Positions 1-11,300 of a stretch of DNA of 64,000 nucleotides are shown here, piece after piece (position 1 is the stretch's first letter; the number at the start of each line of letters is the position of its first letter). The DNA comes from Echinarachnius parma. Lineage: Eukaryota; Echinodermata; Echinoidea; Clypeasteroida; Echinarachniidae. The notes under the pieces are model-generated. The model was not told the origin of the DNA. It searched no databases and worked only from the letters and a program-made list of their open reading frames with translations. The translations under genes were made by a program, and so were the position numbers. The stretch lies in assembly GCA_037951105.1 (NCBI GenBank), contig JBAMJV010007235.1, positions 144,589-208,588 on the forward strand, read 5' to 3'.

Positions 1-1040
1 GCAGATCATGTAGTGTCTCTGTGAATTTATTTATTTATTTATTTATTTTGGTATACATTTCAAACTGATCAGCAGCAGTGCTGAAAGGATCAGTGTACAT
101 TGAACATCAAAACATACATAGTATAAACAATACAATATAGCAATTGTTACATTCGAATTTGAATGAATTGGAACAACAAAATTTACAAAAGTAAATCACT
201 ATAAAATAAACAAAGCTACATTACACAAAGAATAAATATCAGATCATTGTGCATAATTGTGTCTCATACATTGTCCACCTAGCCATTTGGTTGATCCTGA
301 TCTATGAAAAATACAATTGAATTGGCCGACCCTTCAATACCCTGCACATAATAGGGGAAGCCTCTGTGAATCCAAGCAAAAGGAGGGTTAAAAGGACAAT
401 TGGCATAGTGATACACACTCACATTTCTTCATGGGTGTTATTAGCAACTTCAATCATACATTATATCAATAACCTTGTACAATTATTCTGAATTATATTA
501 TTTATTAGTATTTCATCTGAGAAAAACAATGGTTTGTTTGAGTTTTAAAAAATGATAAATTTATGTCATACAGGGAAACCCCGTTTAGCTCGCTTATAAC
601 GAGGTACCGTACTGCCCACTGATTTGAACTACAAATTAAAAACATCCTTTTTCATTAAATCATAATTACCTTTATCACATGTAATAGGGAAGACATGAAA
701 GATATATTATCAAATTTATTTTGATTGAATTTGAAAAAGATAACAGATTGTTGCTATGAGCTCTACATCGGTCATTGTTACTTCCCGCAACAAAACTTAT
801 CTTTGTTGATACAGTGGAACCTCCTAACAAGAGGTACCGGATACAGCGATGATAATTTTACACGTCAAGGATCTTTGTATTTTATTATTTTTAAGCCCAG
901 ACACAAGATACCCGACATAAGGTATTCAATCCAATTGTGCCTGAGGTGCTTGTTATAATAAGGTTTTGTTAATTTTTGCCCAAATGTGTGCGTGAATAAT
1001 TCCATGCTAAAGAGTTGTATTTGAGAAATGAACTGTTTAT
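1..1040. other. AT-rich non-coding stretch upstream of the visible PNKP exons
   Basis: I see no supportable exon here. An ATTT microsatellite lies at about 25-50, a possible retroposon tail. A fragment starting CAGTGGAACCTCC near 809 resembles the CAGTGGAAC-ended element at 57848-58012. The stretch could be intergenic or an upstream PNKP intron. Confidence 0.5.
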
Positions 1041-1930
1041 GCTATATATCAATTTGAAGGCCTTATCGGTAGGGCCTTAACCCCTTGACCACAGGAACCA
1101 AGTGGGTTGTGTACAAAGTCTATGGGGATTTCATAAACTCGTAGGGAACGGGTTAATTTGGCATCAGCATGGTGAGGGATCTGTGGGCAATCACTGGCCG
1201 AACATCCCTGCCACTTCCCACGGTCGACGTCCACATCTAACATGTCTCATACGCTAGAAGTCCTGCTCCAATATTATGGTGTTTTTGCTCAGCGACGTAC
1301 AGAGCTTTCAACGACGCAGGGAGCGATCTATTGCCCCGTTCACCGCGCTCAAATAACTTTCGTTGACAAGCAGTTTCGCTAATTTGGTGAAGGCGGACGT
1401 ACATTCGTAGACTGCATGACGTCACATCTCGTTGTCACAAGCAATGTATAGACAACGCATGGCTGGCTTGTATTGTTAACACGCCAACTAATTGTCTATG
1501 TACTACACATGATAGCAATGTGCTGAATGTTTACCTCGCTACAAGCATGTTGATTGGTTGACCATAGAGCTGTATCGTGCCGTCGCATAATAACCGGAAT
1601 AATTCTGACCAAAGTGTGTCGCAGATTTAAACCCAAGAACGGTCGGCCCGCTGTTACTGTAGGAAGTTCTTGATTTTGCACACGAACTGCAGGATTCCCC
1701 GTTTGCAAAAACCTGCTAGCTTAGTTCCTTGCTAATGGACGTTGTGGGTCCGTTTCCCGCAGGGTATGAGCATGGCGACTGAAGGGTCTGCGAGAACTTC
1801 GGTGTTGGCGGCCTGGTTATTTGTTCTGGGTGGTGTGGTATAGTGGGTGTGTAGAATCTTGATGGGTCTTGAAGAAATCTATAGAGAGGGTGAGATTTGT
1901 GAAAAAAGGAATGCAATCAGATAAATAGTA
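1040..1930 (-). other. GC-richer segment with short open frames, possible exon or promoter of an unknown gene
   Basis: Composition rises above the AT-rich surroundings. Adjacent minus-strand open frames run over 1716-1916 and 1496-1708; the latter frame meets a donor-like GTAAAC near 1532. A perfect CRE (TGACGTCA) is at 1417-1424. A short segment bounded by TTAACCC and GGGTTAA at about 1077-1156 may be a tiny MITE. No protein family is recognised in any frame, so it may also be old repeat sequence. Confidence 0.2.
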
Positions 1931-3505
1931 ATGTGTAAGTCATGTGCACTTATTGCACAAAATGAACCACAAACATGTATTCATGTAGTAAAAATAGGAT
2001 TTGATTTCTAATCAACATGGACCAAATTTGTTATTTTCCCTTCCGTTTGTTATTCAGCTGTTAGGATCGAAAGCTACACTATAATTATTGACTCTAATTT
2101 TATTCCATTGTCAATTTTTCAGTAGCAGTTTTCATCTGTTTTTCAATCGGTATACAGTATTCAGTATACAGTATGCCTAATGCATTTGTCTCTAATAAGC
2201 AAAATAATAAATCTAAGGTCCACATTCTGAAAATATTGCAGAGATACAAAATAAAATCATGCTAAAATAATTTTCATCATTCTGAAAATGGTGTAAGGGA
2301 ATGCAAATTCTACAATGCATTGTGAATCTTTTCTCATGTCCAGTAATGTCGGCCCTTGTTTATTGAGATTTTCTGTTATATAACATAACAATCAAGCCCA
2401 TGATAAGTTTTCAAAATATGCGCTCAATGCACATTCTTTCCTCCTCTGACATTTATCTGTGTTGTTTTCCCAGTTTCGAATCCCAGTGAGATCACTTTGT
2501 GCAAGTATAGCAATTGACACACAATGGTATGCCAAAATAAACTCTCATTGATTTTGCCTGCTAATTTGAAGATGAAATTCTAGTTTCAGAACACAGATCT
2601 ATCATTTATCTCTGTCCACAGTCCAAGAAAAAGGTTCTCAATGAATTACCTTAACCATAAGTCAATCGGGGTCACCACCAGCACAAATCGTGTGAGTCGT
2701 GTCAGCATGCAGATTGCACGTCCATTCTATCGGTACTCGGAAATCCTCTATGTATAATGTCGAAGAGAACAGCCACATCCAATGCTATAAAATGAGGATA
2801 AAAATCAAAAAGTTGCTTAATGATGGTAATTGGTATGGAAAGTCAATTGCCTTATGTAAGACAAAAAGAAAACACTGATCATCCAAGGTTTTTTCCCCAA
2901 CATTTTGATTGCCAAGCCTAATATCTAATGAAAAAAACTTGTCCTGAAGTAAGAGATTTGCAGATTAGCCGGAATTTTCCATGGAGGCGGAGGGGGGGGG
3001 GGGTGAGGTGGGTCACACAAGGGAGCAGAGCTATGCGGCTTTGTACGGCAACAACATGGGCAGCGGGCCGGTACAGAAAGTTTGACATATTTGACGTAGT
3101 CGTACAACATTTCCGAAGCCGAGAGTATGATTTAGTATTGGTTTTAAATTTTCGACATTTTCGAGGCCGAGACCACGGTTCTTCGTACTTTACGAGGTCA
3201 AGACCGCTAAAGTATCATCTCGGACCAGTAAAAATTTGAAATTGGGAGGTGGATCAATCCACCCAATGCACCACCTGACCACCACAATTCACAATGACAA
3301 TAATTTTTTTATTTTGCAACATTTCACTTTTGTCTTTTGAGTTAGACCGAGTACTACACAGACCTAGACATAGACCTAACATTATCAAAAATGAGCATCG
3401 ATAAAAAAACACAAAAAACGGATTACCCATTCTATATCAAATTTGAGAAGGCCCATCATTTCATAATAACTAAGTCATAACAAAAGAGATATCAACATAA
3501 CTGTT
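1931..3505. other. Non-coding stretch, nothing recognised
   Basis: AT-rich sequence without a recognisable exon. It includes a 12-G tract at 2992-3003. The acceptor-like polypyrimidine-AG near 2473 is followed by stops in all useful frames. Confidence 0.5.
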
Positions 3506-3628
3506 ATAGATCGGCAAATCTATTGCTTTCATGGCCTCTTTGACATGATTATCATTGTCATTTTCACAGTGAAAAAGACAATAATAATGTCAAAGAGACC
3601 ATGAAAGCGATAGATTTGTCGATCTACA
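3506..3628. mobile_element. Hairpin MITE, copy 1 of the GATCGACAAATCTAT family
   Basis: An almost perfect palindrome: the left arm starts ATAGATCGGCAAATCTATTG and the right arm ends with its complement (ATAGATTTGTCGATCTAC). Both arms carry the TCTTTGACAT block. A second copy lies at 16881-17021 with a different centre, so this is a dispersed non-autonomous foldback element. No convincing target duplication was seen. Confidence 0.7.
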
Positions 3629-3674
3629 CTCAAACTTGAATTGCTGATTCTGTAATTGGGGGTGATCTACGTAC

Positions 3675-3881
3675 CTTAGGCCGGGGCTTCGATCGGCGCT
3701 GAGAACTCACTCGATCAGTCCGAGAGCGAGTATCCCGGCCGTGCATGACGGTGTCGTCAGCTTCGATCACCTGCAGCTTCTCAGACTCAGCTCTGCATGC
3801 ATCTCAATTATCAACCAAATTGTTGTTTTTTCTTCTTGATGAACCTCTAGATCTCCTCCCAGGCCGCATTCTCATTCGCAT
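3675..3881 (-). pseudogene. Candidate first exon of an unknown minus-strand gene, with one in-frame TGA
   Basis: Reading minus from ATG at 3881, 69 codons stay in one frame to a good donor (CCTAAG|GTACGT at 3675/3674), interrupted only by TGA at codon 26. The N-terminal part is Arg-rich (begins MRMRMRPGRRSRG) and the second part is charged (includes EADDTVMHGRD). CpG is high over 3660-4070. This may be a pseudogene exon, an upstream ORF plus leader, or chance; no family is recognised. Confidence 0.25.
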
Positions 3882-4450
3882 TTTATTTGTAGATTCTCAA
3901 ACGGTTTCTTCAACAAATTTGCTAATGGTATTTAGTACACAATGCAAATATGCACAGTACTTCGCTCACTACCGCTGTAGCTGTACGCGTATCGTACACG
4001 TATTACGTACGGCTCTACGAACGTACGTCTATGACTGTATGCAATATATAGCCGGGCGGGGATCGGACACAATATAGCAGGCACGACAAGGTCAAAGGTC
4101 ACCAAAGGCGTTAATTAACGCTTTAGAAATAAAAGATTTAAATGATAATTATCTTCATACTAAAGGGACATTTGAAAAAATCGAACCCTATTTTATTCCT
4201 CTCTTACCATAAGCTAAACAACACGGTAGAAGAGAAACGAGGAAGCTCCAAGTCATTTTCGTGGATTTGGACACTTTACCTGATTCACTTTAATAACCAG
4301 CGGCGCCAAAATAAAATTTAAAATCAAACAGTGCCCCATATGAACATGAATTTGAACCTCACTTGTGAATTCCAGACATAGTGTACCAAGAGGTATGTGT
4401 CAAGGTAACCTGCAACATTTGTAGTTCCTCTTTATTTGCAAAGTAACCTG

Positions 4451-4746
4451 GGGGTGTTTCACAAAGATTCTAAGTTGAACTTAACTCTAAATTGGTCCTA
4501 AATATTATGGAAAGCCAATTGTAGCCTTGGAATCAAATATATTCAAAAACATAAAAATGCACGTATTTTAGACTCATAAATTTGACATCAATAAACATGA
4601 CATCTCCTTGATAATAGAAAATTTCAATGATTTGAATCAACATTTTATGCCTTTTTAAAAGAACTTATACAATTGTTTTCAAAGAAACTAACAGCTTTCT
4701 ATAATTGTTAAGTCCAACAAGTTCAACTTACGATGTTTGTGAAACA
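4451..4746. mobile_element. MITE with GTGTTTCACAAAGAT termini
   Basis: The left end GGGGTGTTTCACAAAGATTC, continuing through TAAGTTGAACTTA, is mirrored by a right end GTTCAACTTACGATGTTTGT ending GAAACA. Related ends occur at 46800-46890 and a fragment at 36750-36835, so it is a dispersed family with long imperfect inverted ends. It lies just upstream of the first visible PNKP exon. Confidence 0.65.
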
Positions 4747-4840
4747 TCAGTGTTTCAGGTTAAAAATAATCTTTGTATAATATCTGATTACCCATATGTC
4801 ATGATATGTATTTCAATTCAAAGCATACAATTTATCATTT

Positions 4841-5273
4841 GTGACCTTACACCACAAAACGACCAATAAGTCGGGGAAACTGATTGTGCTGCTTTTCATA
4901 AAACATTAAAATAGAAGTCATTACCTTTAAAATGGTATATCATTCGTCACATTTGGACTAAGCAAACCCTCTCAAAATGAACACCAAAGATTTGGAATAT
5001 GGCTGAAGCATTTTTAAAATAAGGGAGAAACGGGCCATTTAAAAGATCAGTTTCCATTAAAGCGCTGTAATAAGATCACATTTATTAGATGAAAAAATAA
5101 TATTTAAACATGATTTCCGACGCTCAAAATGTTACAGAAGCTAGATTAAAATATGCTTATTCAGGAAATACCAAAATCCTAAATCTCATATTTTGAACAA
5201 AATTTGATTATTTTAGCTAATAAAAGAGAAACTACCACAGCGACATAACGGTCGTTTTGTGGTGTAAGGTCAC
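4841..5273. mobile_element. MITE with GTGACCTTACACCACAAAAC inverted termini
   Basis: The inverted ends are about 24 bp and near perfect: GTGACCTTACACCACAAAAC on the left and GTTTTGTGGTGTAAGGTCAC on the right. The 433-bp body is AT-rich and has no open frame. ATTT occurs directly on both outer sides (4837-4840 and 5274-5277), a possible 4-bp target duplication. The right end lies 40 bp before the PNKP exon at 5314. Confidence 0.75.
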
Positions 5274-5313
5274 ATTTGTGGCTTATTATTGTTGTTATAT
5301 TTTCTTATTCCAG

Positions 5314-5341
5314 GTACTGATTTTAGTCGGATTTCCAGCAT
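5314..5341 (+). CDS. PNKP: PNKP exon a (start of Walker A)
   Basis: A 28-bp exon after TTCTTATTCCAG and before GTAAGTATA. It encodes VLILVGFPA plus the first base of the Ser codon, so the P-loop is split by an intron. The tiny exon is supported by exact frame continuity into 5881. Confidence 0.9.
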
Positions 5342-8300
5342 GTAAGTATAATACACTATCTTTATTTTAACTTATTTCCAATCTAGGTATTGTGATTCTT
5401 AAAGAGGTAACTTATCATACCCCTCAAAACAATGTTCTGGCCGTGCAATTGGTCTAAATGCCGTCACATGTCATCATTTCTCCCAACAACGCCCTAAGAG
5501 GAATAGTACTTTTGTACAGTCCCTTTTTTCAGGGGTAACAAACTTTATGGCATGTGATTCTCAGAGCATGTTGTTAAAAAAAAAGATATAAATGAGGAAC
5601 CAGCGAACGTTGACAAATAAGTGTTATTGCCTTCATAACAACTCTGTATCGCTTGATATGAAAATTTGCGCAATGGCGGAGGCATCATTTTCAACTGGTG
5701 CAGTCGAAGATCCATCTACTTTAAGCCTCGTCCCAAGTTTGTATTTTTCATTCTTTGGTTTATCTCTGTTTGTTTTCTTCTTGATAATATTAAAATTGCC
5801 ATGATACAATCCCATCAGTTTAATAAACTTTTAAGTTTTAGAAAGCTGACTGAAATATTTTTCTCTTCTTCAATTCACAGCCGGAAAGAGTACTTTTGTA
5901 AAACAACGCTTACTTCAGCACAAGTATGTGCATGTAAACAGGGTAAACAAAAACTTTATATCTAAACTTATTTGATTTAAGATTTATTTGAGATTTGATA
6001 GTGGCTGATCAATGATACAAAAGAGTGTGTGGAGGGGGGGGGGGGGGGAGGAGGGGTGCCCCAAATAATTTGACAACCATAATGTCTATATAAACGGAGA
6101 TTTGCCCTCACTAATACACTCAGCAGAAAAAAGAAAGTGAACACGTTTTCAAGTTCATATTTTTCATATAAGATGTTATACAAAACAAATAAATTATATA
6201 TCAAATTAAAGGATATTTAATTGTTTTTCAACTTGATAGGTGAATACAAATTGAAACTTTACGCATGAGTGAACACATTCATTTGTCTGCTCCAAGGTGC
6301 AAAAGTAAAAATTGCAAAATTGCACACAAAATATAAAAAGTCATATTGCACAGAAAAGTTATACAAAACACGACAAAGGTTTGCATGGTTCATTGCCCTT
6401 GAAAAGAAAATTATTAAAAAGAGTAATCTTTGTTTGTTTAGAGTCAGTATCTTTTTTATTTACAGTGTTTCTTTCTTTCTTTCTTTAAAGTCAATATCTT
6501 GTTGGGCCACCATAACTGTTAAAGAGCGCAGTACATCGACGGCGCATGCTGGATATCACTATGTGCACTCTCTCCTGTGGTAGGTTTCTCCATTCCTCGG
6601 TCAGGTAGGTACCGACCCAGGTCTTGAAGGGTGTCACCAGCCCCATTAGTGGAGAGGAATCCGAACATCATCTTCATAGACGACAACGCACGTCCTCATC
6701 ACGCCCGAGTTGTCCATCAGTGTTTGGAGGAGCACAACATCGAGCGAATGGATCCCTGCATGGCAAGCCTGCTCGCCCGATAAAAGCCATGGGACGGACT
6801 AGGGGAGGCCATAAATGGTCGCATCCGGCTTGATATCCTCATCCTGCGTCGGTACCTGACCGAAGAGTGGAGAAACCTACCACAGGAGAGAGTACACAGA
6901 GTGATATCCAGTATGCGCCGTTGATGTACTGCGCTGTTTTACAGTTATCGTGGCCCAACAAGATATTGACTTTCAAGAAAGAAGGAAACACTGCAACGAA
7001 AGAATGATACTGACTCTAAACAAAGAAGGATTACTCTTTTTCATAGTTTTCCTTTCAAGTGTAATGAACCATGCAAACCTTTATCGTGTTTTGTTTAACT
7101 TTTCTGTGCAATATAACTTTTTATATTTTTTGTGCAATTTTGCAATTTTTACTTTTGCACCTTGGAGCAGACAAATGAATGTGTTCACTCATGCGTAAAG
7201 TTTCAATTTGTGTTCACCTATCAAGTTGAAAAACAATTAAATATCCTTTAATTTGATATATAATTTATTTGTTTTGTATAATATAATATATGAACAAAAT
7301 GAACTTGAATGAAAACATGTTCACTTTCTTTTTTTTGCTGAGTGTACATCACAAATTTGATGATCAATATGACAAAAGAGGGGGAGGGGAAGGTGGCAGG
7401 TTCCAGGTTCCCCAAGTAATTTGACAAATTCGATATAAAAATTTAAATTTCTAGAAAAACAAAGTTTACTCCCTCCCTCCCTCCCTCCCCCGTTCTTTAT
7501 GGCATGCCATACCCCCATCCCATACCCTAAAAGGAGCAATCCCATACAAGCGAAATAGCAAATAGCAAATCATCTTACTCTGTTTATATAGACATTATGC
7601 TTGTCAAATTATTGGGGGACATTTTTTGAAAAACGAATTGTGGAAATAAAATCAAATAAAATCAGATATCAAACCAATTAATTTATAATACGGATTCACA
7701 CTAGAAGAGCACCATGGCCACTAGGTCACTGTCTAACCGATGGTTAAGACTGGGCTTGACACTAGCACTTGCCCCCTTGTCTGGAGACTCTGGGGCAAGT
7801 AAAAATTGGTGTCTGGCAAGTAAAATTTAATAAATTGTCTAGTTTACTTGCCTGATCAGGCAACTAAATAATTGATCAGCTACGAGAGAACAATGTAATT
7901 TCATACGTGTAAATCTCATTTAGTAGTAAGAGGGAAAGTTATTTTTTATATTTGGGCAAGTAAAATGTTAACATTTATGATTTTACTTGCCCGTACGGGC
8001 CAGTGCAGAAAAAAAATTTGTGTGGAGGCTTATAAGATACAAGGTCCCTCAACAAAATTTTTGATGAGGAGGTGCCTCAATCAAAGCAAGGGGGTTGGAG
8101 CCTGAAGAATATTATGGAAAAAAATAACAAGGCGAGTGAAACATCTAGTCTTGGGAACCGGTGGTCATAGGTAAGCTGTCTTGTCCATGTGAAAATCTAG
8201 ACCCGTTTGATTACAATAGACACAAAATATGGACATTTGATTTTCAGATGAGCTAGATGTGTGACCAAAATGTTGCCACAACTATTTAGGGATTTATTTT

Positions 8301-11300
8301 AGATTTGCTGTACAGATAAGAGGTTAACTTGGAAATGTTATTTTGCAAATCTTCAAATTGAATCAAACTTTGTTTTCTTTGTGTATTTGACATTCAAGGA
8401 TACCATGGGGACATGGCAGAAGTGTGTGTCTGCATGTTCAATGGCCCTGGGTAAAGGCCAGAGTGTGGTGATTGATAACACCAATGGAGACATCGAATCA
8501 AGAAAGAGGTAAAGATTAAAATAGATTTTGTACAAATTAAGAAGTAGTGGAAAAATAAATGGCAAAGTGGTTGTGTAGATGCATATTGGTTTTGGCCTTA
8601 GTATTTCAATATAAGCCTTGGGTCTTGGGTTTGATGCATATAACTGCATCACATCTGTTCTTCAGCTAAATAGTTCATCCACATTTTATGCTATCAAATC
8701 GGGTGAAGTACAAAATTGGAATTTTATAGTAACTTATTCCTTCTTATTGCTGTATCATATTATCAAGGCTGCTTATCTGATGGCTTTGTGCATTATGTTT
8801 TAGGATTGTCCATTCATCCCATTCCTTTTTCGCAATTTTTTTTGAGAACTGGTTAATGGATGAATTTCAAACTCCTCGGTTTGTCAGTTTGTTTGTTTTT
8901 ATTTCTGAATCATAATTTTAAAAAACATGAACGCATTTCATAGAACATTATAAAGATCTTAACAAAGTCATAAAAAGTATTATGCTCTTTGTATTTTGCC
9001 ATGTTATAATACAAATAATATTGGGTGGATAGCCTGTTTCAGGTCTACCATCATGATGGATCTGTACCAGTTGACATATTGCCATCATACATGGTACCTG
9101 AGGAGCCAATGTTGTATGCAGACAAAAATTCAGCCATAAGTTAATTTGGGCTTAACCCTAATCCCAGGGGGGGCTCAAATCTCGGCAACGAATGGACCGA
9201 TTGACTTGAAAATTGGCACATACGTGAAACGAGTCTAGTAGAATAAGAATTTGAAAAAGAAAAATAAATTTGACCATTTTTTGTTTTAAATAATTAATAC
9301 AAATTTTGAATATGCAGCCACATTTTTGACGAATTTGGGGGTAAATTGGGATTTTTCATCTAAAATCAAGAGAAATTACAGGATTTCTTCAGGTTTTCTG
9401 TAAAAATACTTCCAAATGATGTAATTCATCATATTCATGTTTTTTAAGGTGATAAAATATATCACTAATTTGCATAAATATGCAAATTAGTATTCCCGGA
9501 TTTACCCACATTGTTTTCATTCTTATGTATTTTATTGTTTTATTGTTTTGTTTTTTTTAGAAGAATTTATCTCTGAAGTGAATGAATAAAACTAATAACA
9601 AAGAAATAATTATAATTCATTGTAACAATTATAACAGATTTGGAGTTTACATGGCATCGGATATATGAATTACATAGAAACCTGTACAAAAATTGCAGTT
9701 TTTTGTGACGGTCGAGCAATTATCGACCTCTAAAATCAGTTCTACATGTCCGACCGGGGTGAATTATATATCAAAACATGCGGGAGACTTGAGAGAAAAA
9801 AGTCATGAAGTTTGAACGTGAAATTACAATCGGTCTAGGTGCACGTCGAAAAAAAATGACAGGGGGGGGGGGGGGCATACCCAGTGGGATTAGGGTTAAA
9901 GGGGTAGTTCAGTTTTGGTAGAACACAACACAACAATTTTTTCATGAGGTAATGAAAAACTGAGTGTCGAATTTGAAAGAACATGCAATTTGAATGGCAG
10001 AATAAACTTTATTTGGTCAAAATCGGGTCAGAAATGGCTGAAATATCAATAAATATCTCCGATCGTATTTATTTGGGCCCCAAATAAATATGATGATTTT
10101 TTTGATTTTTTTTTTTAAATGCTTACACTTTTTGAGCAGTTTTTAAATAGTTGTTGATGATCTCTCTATTTAATCATTATTTCAACAAAACATCACAAGC
10201 ATAATTTTGTATGAAAAATGGTTGAAACCAATGCCTTATTAGAGAGCGCCCTCTTGTGTTTTAATGGCGCTTTTTGAATGATAACAGGCTTTTTACTTAG
10301 TTGTTTGTATTTTTGTATACCTTTCGAGCATGGTGGGGTTATAAATATTAGTTTGTAATGTTACTGTGCAGGTTTTGGTTACTAAAGTTCAGCCTTACCA
10401 TAACTGTACTACCCCTTTAATGTAAAAATCATGCAATGGTGGATGCATCCCTTTTTGCTGCACACAGTGGAAGATCAATTTATTATTTCCTGTTACCAAA
10501 TGGATTGATTTGATGTGCAGGTATGTTGACTGTGCTAAGAAGGCTGGTGTGCAGTGCAGGTGCCTTACTTTCAGTGCGACCTTCGAACAAGCAAGACATA
10601 ATGAGAAGGTTAGTCACTCATCAAGGACGAGAGCTATTTTAGGCAGAATTTATCATTATTTTCCTCTACAAATTGGCAACTCCTAAAATTTTGTCGACCT
10701 ATTAATGACATAAAAGTAGGTGGAAAATATTTAGTAAGTACAATTTAAGACAAATATGAAGTGACTTTGCTGCAAAGTTGCCAATTTGAACACCCAAATC
10801 TGTTTTGAAATTATCACAATGTGTTGCCAATTTAAGGATTTTTCTAAATTATAGCAATTTACACAATAATAAAAATCTCTTATTCAATTGATAAAAAAGC
10901 TGTATCACTTCGCGTGATCCTGCGCCTTTCTCTATAAAAGTTGATTTAATTATCCTTGGGATTGGCCCAGTTTATATAGCTTCTGACTAATCGAGCATTG
11001 AAAAGGATTTCATGGGAACGCCCGCCATTCAAAAGTCTTCGTGGCTTGATAGTTTGAGCACCGGTCTAGCAATCCGGAGGTCTCGGGTTCGATTCCCGGC
11101 GAAGCCTATTTTTCTTTGCTCATTTTCAATCAATAACAAAATAGGGCTCTAAAAATAGAGAAACTTATGCTCTTTCTCCTTGTATACATTATATTATACA
11201 ACTAACGAATGGGCTTCTTGTGATAGTCAAATCTATTACCGAGGTGGGCTCAAAATGATTATTACCCGAAGCGTAGCTGAGGGTAATAGTCATTTTGAGC

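Larger units (their letters stand above)
6034..7620. repeat. Outer inverted repeat enclosing the Tc1-like copy
   Basis: CAAATAATTTGACAACCATA with AATGTCTATATAAACGGAG (about 6062-6099) is mirrored by CTCTGTTTATATAGACATTA and GTCAAATTATTGGGG (about 7577-7616). G-rich tracts occur on both sides (15 G at 6034-6048). The Tc1-like element 6117-7344 therefore sits inside another foldback repeat within a PNKP intron. Confidence 0.55.

Noticed and set aside
1-5313. FHA and phosphatase exons of PNKP
   Set aside because: I looked for the DxDGT phosphatase region and flanking splice sites on the plus strand and did not find convincing exons; they may be upstream of the window.
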